40,616 bases of DNA from Burkholderiales bacterium (GCA_900290295.1 OMSW01000270.1:18868-59483), one strand, 5' to 3'; shown: positions 30,001 to 38,763, numbered from the stretch's first letter. The notes: generated from the letters alone by a model not told the origin. Numbers and translations: made by a program.

Positions 30001-31230
30001 CTAGGCCGTTCCGTCGCCAGAGCGCGCCCTTGGAACGGGCCGGGTATCTTTTTCTACGACCGTCCAGGCGTGACGCGCGATCATCAGGTCCTCGTCCGTC
30101 GGAATCACCCACGCCGACACCCGGCTGTCCGCGCGCGTAATCCGCGGACCGCCGTTGGCGTTCGCGCGTTCGTCGAGGTCCACGCCGATCCAGGCTGCGT
30201 CCTCGCAAACGCGGCGTCGAACCTCCGGCGCGTGCTCGCCGATGCCTGCGGTGAATACCAACGCGTCGATACCTCCAAGGGCGGCGGCCAGCGAGCCCAG
30301 CTCGCGTGCGATGCGATAGACAAAAAGATTGATCGCATCCTTCGCAGCCGGATCATCGCTGGCCAACAAGGTGCGCATGTCGTCGCTGATCCCGGAGACA
30401 CCGAAGAGGCCGGATGCGCGATACAAAAGATCGCTGACCTCGGCCGCCGCCATGCCTTTTTCCTGTATCAGGTACAGAACGACGCCCGGATCGAGGTTGC
30501 CACAGCGACGGCTCATGGGAAGACCATCGAGCGCGGTGAAGCTCATGGTCGTCGCGATACTCTTGCCCCCGTGCATTGCGCACATGCTGGCGCCGCTGCC
30601 GAGGTGAGCCACGATCACGCGACCACTGGCGGCGGCCGGACCAAGGAATTCCGGAAGGATGCTGGCGATATATTCATAGGACAGGCCATGAAACCCGTAA
30701 CGCCGGATCCCCTCCTTCGCAAGCCTGCGCGGCAGCGCGAAGGCGGCCGCGACCTCCGGCTGGGTATGGTGGAAGGCGGTGTCGAAGCACGCGATTTGCG
30801 GCAGCGCCGGATACAGCTTCGAAAGGGCGTCGATAGCGGCGAGGTGATGGGGCTGATGGAGCGGTGCCAGCGGTATGAGGCGGCGCAGCTCCGCGGTCAC
30901 GGCCGCGTCGATACGCACTGGCGTGGTGAAGCGCGATCCGCCGTGCACCACCCTGTGCCCGGCCGCCACCAACCGGAGATCCCGAAATGAGTGCTCCAGC
31001 CAGGGAAAAAGCGCAGCGAGCGCATCCTCATGGGTAGTGCCTTCGGCCAGGTACTCTTCGCCCACCGACACTCGGGCACCGTCGTTTGCGGTGAAATGCA
31101 CGCGCTGCCCCAAGCCCTCGTACTCACCGGAACAGACGAGGTCCTGTCGGCTTGGTCGCTCCTGTGCCAGGAAGACGGAGAATTTGATGCTCGACGACCC
31201 CGCGTTCAGAACGAGTATCGCGTCCTTCAC
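30001..31230 (-). CDS. ackA: Acetate kinase (GTG start)
   Basis: VKDAILVLNAGSSSIKFSVFLAQ...AAGHRVVHGGSRFTTPVRI...ACFDTAFHHTQPEVAAAFALPR...YGFHGLSYEYIAS...VIVAHLGSGASMCAMHGGKSIATTMSFTALDGLPMSRRCGNLDPGVV. SD ggaggga upstream; GTG overlaps maoC-pta stop. Confidence 0.95.
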   Translation of the reverse strand: MKDAILVLNAGSSSIKFSVFLAQERPSRQDLVCSGEYEGLGQRVHFTANDGARVSVGEEYLAEGTTHEDALAALFPWLEHSFRDLRLVAAGHRVVHGGSRFTTPVRIDAAVTAELRRLIPLAPLHQPHHLAAIDALSKLYPALPQIACFDTAFHHTQPEVAAAFALPRRLAKEGIRRYGFHGLSYEYIASILPEFLGPAAASGRVIVAHLGSGASMCAMHGGKSIATTMSFTALDGLPMSRRCGNLDPGVVLYLIQEKGMAAAEVSDLLYRASGLFGVSGISDDMRTLLASDDPAAKDAINLFVYRIARELGSLAAALGGIDALVFTAGIGEHAPEVRRRVCEDAAWIGVDLDERANANGGPRITRADSRVSAWVIPTDEDLMIARHAWTVVEKDTRPVPRARSGDGTA

Positions 31231-32621
31231 GGCGCTGCCTCCCTCCTGTGGCGCGCCAGCAATAGCGCGATAGCGCAGGATCCGAGACGTGCGAGCGTCT
31301 TGTCGGCTCGGCTCGTCAGAACGATTGGAACCCGCGCGCCCAGGACGATACCGGCCATTTCCGCATCGGCGAGATATTCGAGCTGCTTTGCCAGCATATT
31401 GCCCGCCTCGAGGTCCGGTACCACAAGGATATCCGCGCGGCCGGCGACGGGCGAGACAATTCCTTTCGTCTTGGCCGCCTCCATCGACACCGCGTTGTCG
31501 AAGCCGAGCGGACCATCGAGGATACCGCCGGTAATTTGGCGGCGATCTGCCATCTTGCAAAGCGCGGCCGCATCCAGGGTAGACCGGATCTGCTCGGTGA
31601 CGGTCTCGACGGCAGACAAGATCGCCACGCGCGGCTCCGCGATGCCCAGGGCGTGCACCAGGTCGATCGCGTTCTGGATGATGTTGCGCTTCTCGGCCAG
31701 TGTGGGGTAAACGTTGATCGCGGCGTCGGTGACAAAGAGTGCCCTCGGGTAGCGAGGAGCGTCGATCGCAAAGACATGACTAATGTGCCGGTCGGTACGT
31801 AGGCCATGCTCGCTGTCGACTACTGCGTGCATGAGTTCATCGGTATGCAACGCGCCCTTCATCAGCGCTTCCACTTTGCCGGCGCGCGCCATCGCGACCG
31901 CCTGCGCCGCCGCAGCGGCGCTGTGCTCGGTCGATACGATCTCGTACGGTGCCAGATCGATTTGCCCCTGCGCGGCGGCGGCGCGGATCCTGGCCTCCGG
32001 ACCGACCAGCACCGGCACGATGAGTTGGGCGCGGGCCGCTTCCACCGCGCCAAGCAGCGACGGGGTATCGACCGGGTGGACCACCGCAGTGCGGATGGGG
32101 TCGAGGCCACGGGTCAGTTCGATCAGACGCTCATAGCGCCGCCCCCGCTTTAGTAGTTCTATTTCCGGGAGCACAACGCGCGGACGGGAAATCTTCTCGG
32201 TTGGCGCAATGACCGTCGCGGTGCCGGTGATGACCTCCTCGCCATTTTGATTCGACGCCCGGCAATCGAACTCGACCTGATGGGTATCGGTGATCTTCTT
32301 CGCAACTTTCACTGTCACCGTGATCGTGTCGCCCAGTCCAACCGGCTGGCGAAAATGAAGCGTCAGATCGGTGTAAATGGTCCCGGGCCCTGGAAGCTGC
32401 GTGCCCAGGACCGTCGAGATGAGCGCCCCGCCCCACATTCCGTGTGCTACCACCTTGTGGAACATGTCGCTCTTGGCAAAAGCCTCGTCGAGATACGCCG
32501 GGTTCACGTCCCCCGACATGATCGCGAACACCTCGATATCTTTGTAGATAAGCGTGCGCACGAGACTCGCCGTGTCGCCCGGCTGCAGTTCGTCGAATGT
32601 CCGGTTTTCAATACGCTCCAT
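31227..32621 (-). CDS. Bifunctional MaoC-like (R)-hydratase / phosphate acetyl(butyryl)transferase fusion
   Basis: N-terminus MaoC domain (GDTASLVRTLIYKDIEVFAIMSGDVNPAYLDEAFAKSDMFHKVVAHGMWGGALISTVLGTQLPGPGTIYTDLTLHFRQPV), C-terminus PTA/PTB (MKGALHTDELMHAVV...FVTDAAINVYPTLAEKRNIIQNAIDL...GGILDGPLGFDNAVS). Confidence 0.95.
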   Translation of the reverse strand: MERIENRTFDELQPGDTASLVRTLIYKDIEVFAIMSGDVNPAYLDEAFAKSDMFHKVVAHGMWGGALISTVLGTQLPGPGTIYTDLTLHFRQPVGLGDTITVTVKVAKKITDTHQVEFDCRASNQNGEEVITGTATVIAPTEKISRPRVVLPEIELLKRGRRYERLIELTRGLDPIRTAVVHPVDTPSLLGAVEAARAQLIVPVLVGPEARIRAAAAQGQIDLAPYEIVSTEHSAAAAAQAVAMARAGKVEALMKGALHTDELMHAVVDSEHGLRTDRHISHVFAIDAPRYPRALFVTDAAINVYPTLAEKRNIIQNAIDLVHALGIAEPRVAILSAVETVTEQIRSTLDAAALCKMADRRQITGGILDGPLGFDNAVSMEAAKTKGIVSPVAGRADILVVPDLEAGNMLAKQLEYLADAEMAGIVLGARVPIVLTSRADKTLARLGSCAIALLLARHRREAAP

Positions 32622-32692
32622 TCCAGCTCCCCGAAATCGCTCGCTGGCGCACGATGCGCGTCCATATTCGCCTGCTGAATAGGGATACGGTG

Positions 32693-32706
32693 TTGACCGA
32701 AGTCAA
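32693..32706. promoter_or_regulatory. Perfect FNR/FixK-type box TTGAC-CGAA-GTCAA
   Basis: Exact TTGA-N6-TCAA dyad in the divergent region, 72 bp upstream of the maoC-pta start and 104 bp upstream of the 2Fe-2S subunit start. Confidence 0.5.
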
Positions 32707-32730
32707 GTAACCGGTCCGGCCGGGGTGCGA

Positions 32731-32777
32731 TGCTCTGTCCATTCGCGCGCGCTCGCGCGCGTTGGGGGACCAGAGCA
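32731..32777 (+). promoter_or_regulatory. Large GC-rich imperfect hairpin in the putative leader of the pao-like operon
   Basis: TGCTCTG (32731-32737) pairs with CAGAGCA (32771-32777), enclosing the self-complementary CGCGCGCG-CT-CGCGCGCG (32744-32761). Confidence 0.4.
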
Positions 32778-32809
32778 AGGCGGGGTCGATTCCTTGAGCT
32801 TGAGGCAGT

Positions 32810-33421
32810 ATGAAGCCTAAACTATCGCGTCGTTCGTTTCTTCTTGGCTCTGCGCTAACGACAGCCGGGGCGAGCATGATTGAGGCTGCGTCAGCGTTGA
32901 CTGGATCCCCAGAAGCGGGGGAACGAAGTGCCCCACCAGTGGCGGGGCCGGAGGCCGTTCCGGTTACCCTCCAGATTAATGGCACGGCGCGCACGTTTAC
33001 CGCCGAGCCGCGAATGACGCTGGCCGAGGCCTTGCGCGGCCCCCTGGGCCTGACGGGCACCAAGATCGCCTGCAATCGCGGCGCTTGTTCAGCGTGCACG
33101 GTCTGGCTCGACGGGGCAGCCGTTTGCTCCTGCATGCAGTTGGCAATCGAGGTCGGCGCGCGCGCGGTGACGACGATCGAGGGCCTGGCGCTCGGAACTC
33201 AGCTTCACCCGGTGCAGGCCGCGTTCATCGAACACGATGCCCTGCAATGCGGTTTCTGCACGCCCGGGTTGGTGATGAGCTGCGCGGCACTGCTGGAGCG
33301 TAACCCCGATCCGACGATGGCGGACGTGCAAACAGCGATCAACGGCCATTTCTGTCGCTGCGGCACCTACCCGCACGTCGTGGCAGCGACTCTTGCCGCG
33401 GCCAAGGCGCGGAAGGCCTGA
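32810..33421 (+). CDS. Tat-exported 2Fe-2S subunit of xanthine-oxidase-family aldehyde oxidoreductase (PaoA/YagT-like)
   Basis: Tat signal SRRSFLLGSALTTAGA; CNRGACSACTVWLDGAAVCSC and LQCGFCTPGLVMSC...INGHFCRCGTYPHV (two 2Fe-2S sites). Confidence 0.93.
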   Translation: MKPKLSRRSFLLGSALTTAGASMIEAASALTGSPEAGERSAPPVAGPEAVPVTLQINGTARTFTAEPRMTLAEALRGPLGLTGTKIACNRGACSACTVWLDGAAVCSCMQLAIEVGARAVTTIEGLALGTQLHPVQAAFIEHDALQCGFCTPGLVMSCAALLERNPDPTMADVQTAINGHFCRCGTYPHVVAATLAAAKARKA

Positions 33422-33423
33422 CC

Positions 33424-35769
33424 ATGGCGACGGACGGGACCACGCGGACCGCGAAGTTCCCATCGGGTATTGCGAGCGTGGGAATCGGCGAGGTGGAGCG
33501 CCAAGTCCCGCTCGACGAGCCACCGCCGCTACCTCCCAATGCCGCGCTCGCGCTGATCGGCAAGCCAGTGCCCCGCTACAATGGCCGCGCCAAAGTCACC
33601 GGTGCAACCCGCTTTACGGTGGATGTCACTCTCGCCGGCATGCTGTACGGCCGGATCCTGCGCGCGCCGCTGCCCCACGCGCAGATTCGCAGCATCGATG
33701 TTTCGGCCGCCACGGGTTACCCGGGCGTGCGCGCGGTCCTGCTGATCGCCCATCCCGACGATCCCGTGGCCTCCGTCGTGCGTTATATCGGTGCGCCGGT
33801 AGCCGCCGTCGCAGCCGTATCCATGGCTGCCGCCGAAGAGGCGCTGCGCCTGATTCGCGTCGATTACAAGCCGCTGCCCTTCGTGGCGGATATAGACAAG
33901 GCTCGCGAGACCGCCGCGCCGCGGGTCCACGACGCCGCTTCGGCGCCTGAAGGCTTTGCCTCGGGTTTTCCGGCGCCACGCGGGCTGCCGCTCAACGGGA
34001 ATGTGCGCGGACCGGCAACCGACATCCGGGGGGACGCGGGGCAAGGCTTCGCACAAGCCGACGTCGTTGTCGAGGGCGAGTACCGCACCCGGGTGCAGAC
34101 CCACTGCTGCCTGGAGCCGCATGCGATCGTTGCCGATTGGCGGGCGGACGGCCTGACCGTCCATATGTCCACGCAATTTACTGCCGGCGTGCGCCATGAG
34201 CTGGCGGAGGCATTCGACCTGCCGCTGAGCCGTGTACGCGTGGTCGTTGACGGGATGGGCGGTGGTTTCGGCTCCAAGTCCTCCCTTGGCAATCATGGCC
34301 GCGCGGCGGTCGCCCTGTCGCGTCAGGCGCAGGCGCCGGTACGCCTAATCCTCGATCGCCAGGAAGAGCAGATGGACTCGGGCAATCGCCCTGGTACTTG
34401 GCAGCGCCTGCGGATCGGCGCGCGGCACGACGGGTCGCTCACGGCGATTTCGCTGCTGAGCTACGGCACCGCCGGCATCGCCCTCGGTGCGGGCATCGGC
34501 AATTTTGCGCAGGCGCTGTACACATGTCCTAACTTCGAAGCCTCGCAATACGATGTGTTCATCAATGCGGGGCCAGGCTGCGCGATGCGTGCGCCGGGCA
34601 ACACACCGGGCGCCTGGGGAATGGAGCAGGCGATCGACGAATTGGCCGAGCGGCTCTCTATCGACCCGCTCGCGCTGCGCGACCGTATCGACCCGAGCGC
34701 GGTACGGCGCGAAGAGCGGCGCATCGGCGCCGAACGGATCGGCTGGCAGCGCCGGCACGCGCCCGGCACCGATCCCGGCCCGGTAAAGCGCGGTCTCGGC
34801 GTGGCGCAATCGCTCTGGGGCGCCAATGTGCAGATCAACTCTGCCTGCGAAGTACGTGTGATGCGCGATGCCTCGGTGGAGGTACTGTCGAGCGTGCAGG
34901 ACATCGGCACCGGAATCGGCACGGTGCTCGCCCAGGTCGTGGCCGAAGTTTTTGGACTACGCCCCGAAGATATCACCGTTCGCATCGGCGACACGGAATT
35001 TCCGGCGGGGGGGCCCTCCTACGGCAGCCGAACGACTGCGTCCGTTACGCCCCCGGCCCGCACCGCCGCCTGGCGTGTTTTGCAATCGCTTTTCCGGGAA
35101 GCGGCGGTCGCCTTGAACGTACCCGCGACGGACCTGATCGCGCGCGACGGACGTATCTTGGTCCGCGACGATCCGCGCCGCGGATTGCGCTTTGGCGAGG
35201 GCTGCGCGCTGCTGCGCACGGATCGCATCAGCGCCGTGGCTGCGCGCAGCGACGATTACGGCGGGTTTCGCCGCCGGATGGGGGATGCCGCGGTGGCGCA
35301 ACAGGATCTGGGCGGCGTACAGTTTGCCGAGGTTGCCGTCGATACCGAGACGGGCGTCGTGCGGGTCGAGCGCGTGGTTGCGGTCCAGGATTGCGGCCGA
35401 CCAATCAATCCGCTGCAGCTCGAGAGCCAGGTGCAGGGTGGCGTCCTGATGGGGCTTTCCTTCGCCTTGTTCGAGGAACGCGTTCTCGACCAAGCCACCG
35501 GCCGCATGGTGAACCCGAACCTCGAGCAGTACAAGCTGGCGGGCCCAGGCGATACACCGGCAATCGAAGTCGTGCTTCTGGAGAACTATCTGGGAAATAG
35601 CGCTACCGACGCCTATGGCATCGCCGAGCCCTCGAATATCGCGACCGCGCCGGCAATCGCCAATGCAGTCTATAACGCGATCGGCGTTCGGCTTCGCTCA
35701 ACGCCCATGACGCCGGCGGCAGTCCTCGCGGCGCTGGGCAAGATTCCCTCGAGGAGTGGACGGACGTGA
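33424..35769 (+). CDS. Molybdopterin-binding large subunit of xanthine-oxidase-family aldehyde oxidoreductase (PaoC/YagR-like)
   Basis: 781 aa; PRYNGRAKVTGATRFTVDVTLAGMLYGRILRAPLPHAQI...GMGGGFGSKSSLGNHGRAAVALS...AMRAPGNTPGAWGMEQAIDELAERLSIDPLALR...GIAEPSNIATAPAIANAVYNAIG. Confidence 0.94.
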   Translation: MATDGTTRTAKFPSGIASVGIGEVERQVPLDEPPPLPPNAALALIGKPVPRYNGRAKVTGATRFTVDVTLAGMLYGRILRAPLPHAQIRSIDVSAATGYPGVRAVLLIAHPDDPVASVVRYIGAPVAAVAAVSMAAAEEALRLIRVDYKPLPFVADIDKARETAAPRVHDAASAPEGFASGFPAPRGLPLNGNVRGPATDIRGDAGQGFAQADVVVEGEYRTRVQTHCCLEPHAIVADWRADGLTVHMSTQFTAGVRHELAEAFDLPLSRVRVVVDGMGGGFGSKSSLGNHGRAAVALSRQAQAPVRLILDRQEEQMDSGNRPGTWQRLRIGARHDGSLTAISLLSYGTAGIALGAGIGNFAQALYTCPNFEASQYDVFINAGPGCAMRAPGNTPGAWGMEQAIDELAERLSIDPLALRDRIDPSAVRREERRIGAERIGWQRRHAPGTDPGPVKRGLGVAQSLWGANVQINSACEVRVMRDASVEVLSSVQDIGTGIGTVLAQVVAEVFGLRPEDITVRIGDTEFPAGGPSYGSRTTASVTPPARTAAWRVLQSLFREAAVALNVPATDLIARDGRILVRDDPRRGLRFGEGCALLRTDRISAVAARSDDYGGFRRRMGDAAVAQQDLGGVQFAEVAVDTETGVVRVERVVAVQDCGRPINPLQLESQVQGGVLMGLSFALFEERVLDQATGRMVNPNLEQYKLAGPGDTPAIEVVLLENYLGNSATDAYGIAEPSNIATAPAIANAVYNAIGVRLRSTPMTPAAVLAALGKIPSRSGRT

Positions 35770-36800
35770 ACCGCTTTGCCTGGGCAAGTGCACGTACGGT
35801 TTCGGAGGCAGCGGCAGCAGCATCGACTACGGTCGCCAGCGCGATGACGGTCTCCCCGGATGCCATTGACCGCCGCGAGACGTCCGTCGTGAAGGCCGGC
35901 GGCATCGACTTGCTCGACCTTCTGAAGGAAAATCTGCTGTCACCGAAAAAAGTGGTTAGCCTGAATGAGATCCCCGGGCTCGACAGCATCGTCGCGGAGC
36001 CCGCCGGCGGCCTGCGCATCGGACCGATGGTCACTCTGGCCAGCCTCGGCGATCATCCCGTCGCGCGGCAGCGGTACCCCGCCCTGACCGACGCGGTGCG
36101 TGGCTCGGCGAGCCCGCAAATACGCAATGTCGCGACCCTGGGCGGCAATCTGCTGCAGCGGCCGCGCTGCTGGTATTTCCGGGCACAGGAATATCACTGC
36201 CTTAGAAAGGGCGGCCGCCACTGCTTCGCAATCCCGGGAGAGAACCAATACCACGCGATCTTCGATAATCAGGTCTGCGCCATCGTCCACCCCTCCACCG
36301 CCGCGACGGTGCTGGTGGCCTTGGGGGCGAGCGTGGAGCTGACCAGTGCCCAGGGCGCCGTGCGGCGGGTCTTGCTCGAGGATTTCTTTGTCTCGCCGGA
36401 CAGGGATATCCAGCGGGAAAATGACCTCAGATCCCAAGAGATCCTGACGGCGATCCACGTGCCGCCGCCGCCCGTGGGCGCGCGCATGGCGCACCGCAAG
36501 CAGGGCCAGAAAGATTCCTTCGATTGGCCGCTCGCCGACGTGGCCGTGTTGCTTGAGCTTTCTTCCGGTGGAAACTGCCAGCGTGCCGCGATCATCCTCG
36601 GCGCGGCGGCACCCGTGCCGCGCCGGGCAAAGGCGGCCGAGGATGTTCTTACCGGCAGGCACGTTGACGATATCGCCGCCAGGGAGGCAGCGCACGCCGC
36701 GCTGGACGGCGCCACGCCGCTTTCCAACAACGCCTACAAACTGCCTATGTTCGAGGCGCTGGTCCGCCGCACGATCCTCCAGGCGGCGGCCCGTCAATGA
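35766..36800 (+). CDS. FAD-binding subunit (PaoB/YagS-like) with Cys motif for an extra Fe-S cluster; GTG start
   Basis: VVSLNEIPGLDSI...GLRIGPMVTLASLGDHPVARQRYPALTDAVRGSASPQIRNVATLGGNLLQRPRCWYFRAQEYHCLRKGGRHCFAIPGENQYHAIFDNQVCAIVHPSTAATVLVALGA; GTGA overlap with upstream gene. Confidence 0.92.
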   Translation: MNRFAWASARTVSEAAAAASTTVASAMTVSPDAIDRRETSVVKAGGIDLLDLLKENLLSPKKVVSLNEIPGLDSIVAEPAGGLRIGPMVTLASLGDHPVARQRYPALTDAVRGSASPQIRNVATLGGNLLQRPRCWYFRAQEYHCLRKGGRHCFAIPGENQYHAIFDNQVCAIVHPSTAATVLVALGASVELTSAQGAVRRVLLEDFFVSPDRDIQRENDLRSQEILTAIHVPPPPVGARMAHRKQGQKDSFDWPLADVAVLLELSSGGNCQRAAIILGAAAPVPRRAKAAEDVLTGRHVDDIAAREAAHAALDGATPLSNNAYKLPMFEALVRRTILQAAARQ

Positions 36801-36847
36801 TCGATTGATTCGACTGCCCGGCATCCCAACTGCGGGAGGAAAAAGGT

Positions 36848-37510
36848 GTGACGATGATTACACGACGCCAGGCCAATGCTGGAATTCTTGCGGGCGCGGC
36901 GCTCGCCGCGGCTCCGACATTCCCGCTTGCCCAGGAGAACCGACGCATCGACTTGCCTGCAGCGCGAAGCGAAGGCGGCCAGCCGCTCACGATCGCGCTC
37001 CAGCGCAGGCGCTCCACGCGCGAATATTCCGAACGCCCGCTTGCACCGCAGGTCCTGTCCGATCTGCTGTGGGCGGCCTTTGGTGTCAATCGTCCAAGCG
37101 GGGACCGGACCGCCCCCTACTGGCGCCACGTCATGGTGATGGACATCTATGTCGCCATGGCAGACGGCGTCTGGCTGTATGAGCCGAAGGCGCACACACT
37201 GCTGTCCCATATGAAGAACGATATCCGCGCGCACACCGGCCTGCAGGACTTCGTCGCCACCGCACCGCTCAACCTGGTCTACGTCGCGCATGGCGAGCGC
37301 ATGATGGATATCTCGGCCGAAGATCGTCGACTCTTTGCCTCCGTCGATGCCGGGTTCATTGGCCAAAACGTGTATCTGTTCTGCGCCTCTGAGGGCCTCG
37401 CCACCGTCTTTCGGGCGGCGGTCGATGGTGCGAAACTCGCCCGGGTCATGCAACTCCCGGAGCAGCAGTTCGTGACGTTCGCGCAGACGGTGGGATACCC
37501 CCGCGGGTAA
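36848..37510 (+). CDS. Nitroreductase-family (SagB/ThcOx-like) protein with Tat-like signal peptide (GTG 36848 or ATG 36854 start)
   Basis: ITRRQANAGILAGAALAAAPTFPLAQ signal; QRRRSTREYSERPLAPQVLSDLLWAAFGVNRPSGDRTAPYWRH; SD gggaggaaaaagg. Confidence 0.85.
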   Translation: MTMITRRQANAGILAGAALAAAPTFPLAQENRRIDLPAARSEGGQPLTIALQRRRSTREYSERPLAPQVLSDLLWAAFGVNRPSGDRTAPYWRHVMVMDIYVAMADGVWLYEPKAHTLLSHMKNDIRAHTGLQDFVATAPLNLVYVAHGERMMDISAEDRRLFASVDAGFIGQNVYLFCASEGLATVFRAAVDGAKLARVMQLPEQQFVTFAQTVGYPRG

Positions 37511-37520
37511 GGTCCCCATC

Positions 37521-38246
37521 ATGCGCGACATCCTCGACATCGTTCGCGATAGGCATACGTCCCGGGTGCCGTTCGACCCGAAACAGCGGATTCCCGAACA
37601 GGATCTGCAGCAAATTCTGGAGGCGGCGCGCTGGGCACCTACCGCGCACAACATGCAAAATTTTGAAGTCATCGTGATCGATGACAAGGCAGACTTGGCG
37701 GTGATCGGCGCCATCCGGTCGGAGCCTTCCTCGACCTTCCTGCGGGAGAACTACCAGCAGCTGGCATTTTCGGAAGAGGAACTGCTGCGCAAGAAGACGG
37801 GGTTGTTGGCGAGCATGTTCCCGCCGTCGTGGCAAACACCGGACGCAAAGCCGGAGCGCGACGCCGACGGCCCGCATGCATTTCTCGGCCGCCCTGCGCC
37901 GAAGTGCCCGATGCTGTTGGTCGTCGTCTACGACACGCGCAAACGGGCACCGGCGTCGGAAGCAGATGCGCTCGGCATGATGAGCCTGGGATGCGTGATG
38001 CAGAACATGTGGCTCATGGCTGAGACGCTCGGCATCGGTATGCAGATCCTGAGCACATTCAGCCAAGGGGAGGCGGAAGACGAGTTGCACCGCTTCCTGA
38101 AGATCCCCCAGTTCATGAAGATTGCGTTCGCCTGCCGGCTCGGCTACCCGGAGACTGCCTCTGCGGGCTATTTGCGGGTGCGGCGTGGCATCGGCGAGCT
38201 CACGCACTGGAACCGGTATGGCCGTCGCGCTCCCGAATGCGCATGA
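37521..38246 (+). CDS. Nitroreductase-family flavoprotein (cytoplasmic)
   Basis: RDRHTSRVPFDPKQRIPEQDLQQILEAARWAPTAHNMQNFEVIVIDDK...ALGMMSLGCVMQNMWLMAETLGIGMQILSTFS. Confidence 0.92.
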   Translation: MRDILDIVRDRHTSRVPFDPKQRIPEQDLQQILEAARWAPTAHNMQNFEVIVIDDKADLAVIGAIRSEPSSTFLRENYQQLAFSEEELLRKKTGLLASMFPPSWQTPDAKPERDADGPHAFLGRPAPKCPMLLVVVYDTRKRAPASEADALGMMSLGCVMQNMWLMAETLGIGMQILSTFSQGEAEDELHRFLKIPQFMKIAFACRLGYPETASAGYLRVRRGIGELTHWNRYGRRAPECA

Positions 38247-38259
38247 CCGCCGCCTCGCT

Positions 38260-38763
38260 TCACGCCGTAACGCGGCCCTTTGCCTCTGCAAGCGGCGCAG
38301 AGGTGGCTTGCGCTCTCATCCAAAGAACCTCAGGATTCGAGCCCTCTTCGACGGGTACGAACCCCAGTGACCGATAGACGGCGCGGGCCGCCACGTTATT
38401 CCGATAGACGCGAAGTGTCACCGCTGTTGCCCCTGTAGCACGCACCCCTTCGTCAATGAGCATCCGGCACAACACCTTGCCCAGACCGTCGCCGCGCGCG
38501 TGAGGAGCGACGATGATTCGGCAAAGGTGTACTGCGCCGGTCTTCGGTACGCGGTATTGCCCAAAGGCGAGAGTCGCCGCGTTCTCGTCGCAAAGAACGT
38601 AGCTCGCCCCTTTGGCAACCCGAATCAGATCGGGGAGATCACGCGCGGCAAACGGGAAAGGAAACCGCGCGCCGGCCCATAGCGCGCATGCCGAAGCATC
38701 GGCGACCCACGACGTGACCGTAGCGTAGTCATCGACCGTGGGTTCTCGAAGGACAAGGCGCAT
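38260..38763 (-). CDS. GNAT-family N-acetyltransferase
   Basis: AVHLCRIIVAPHARGDGLGKVLCRMLIDEGVRATGATAVTLRVYRNNVAARAVYRSLGFVPVEE: acetyl-CoA binding motif A. Confidence 0.92.
   Translation of the reverse strand: MRLVLREPTVDDYATVTSWVADASACALWAGARFPFPFAARDLPDLIRVAKGASYVLCDENAATLAFGQYRVPKTGAVHLCRIIVAPHARGDGLGKVLCRMLIDEGVRATGATAVTLRVYRNNVAARAVYRSLGFVPVEEGSNPEVLWMRAQATSAPLAEAKGRVTA

Noticed and set aside
32731-32809. Moco riboswitch upstream of the pao-like operon
   Set aside because: Hairpin present, but the multi-stem consensus of the moaA-type motif could not be recognised by eye; kept only as a generic leader hairpin.
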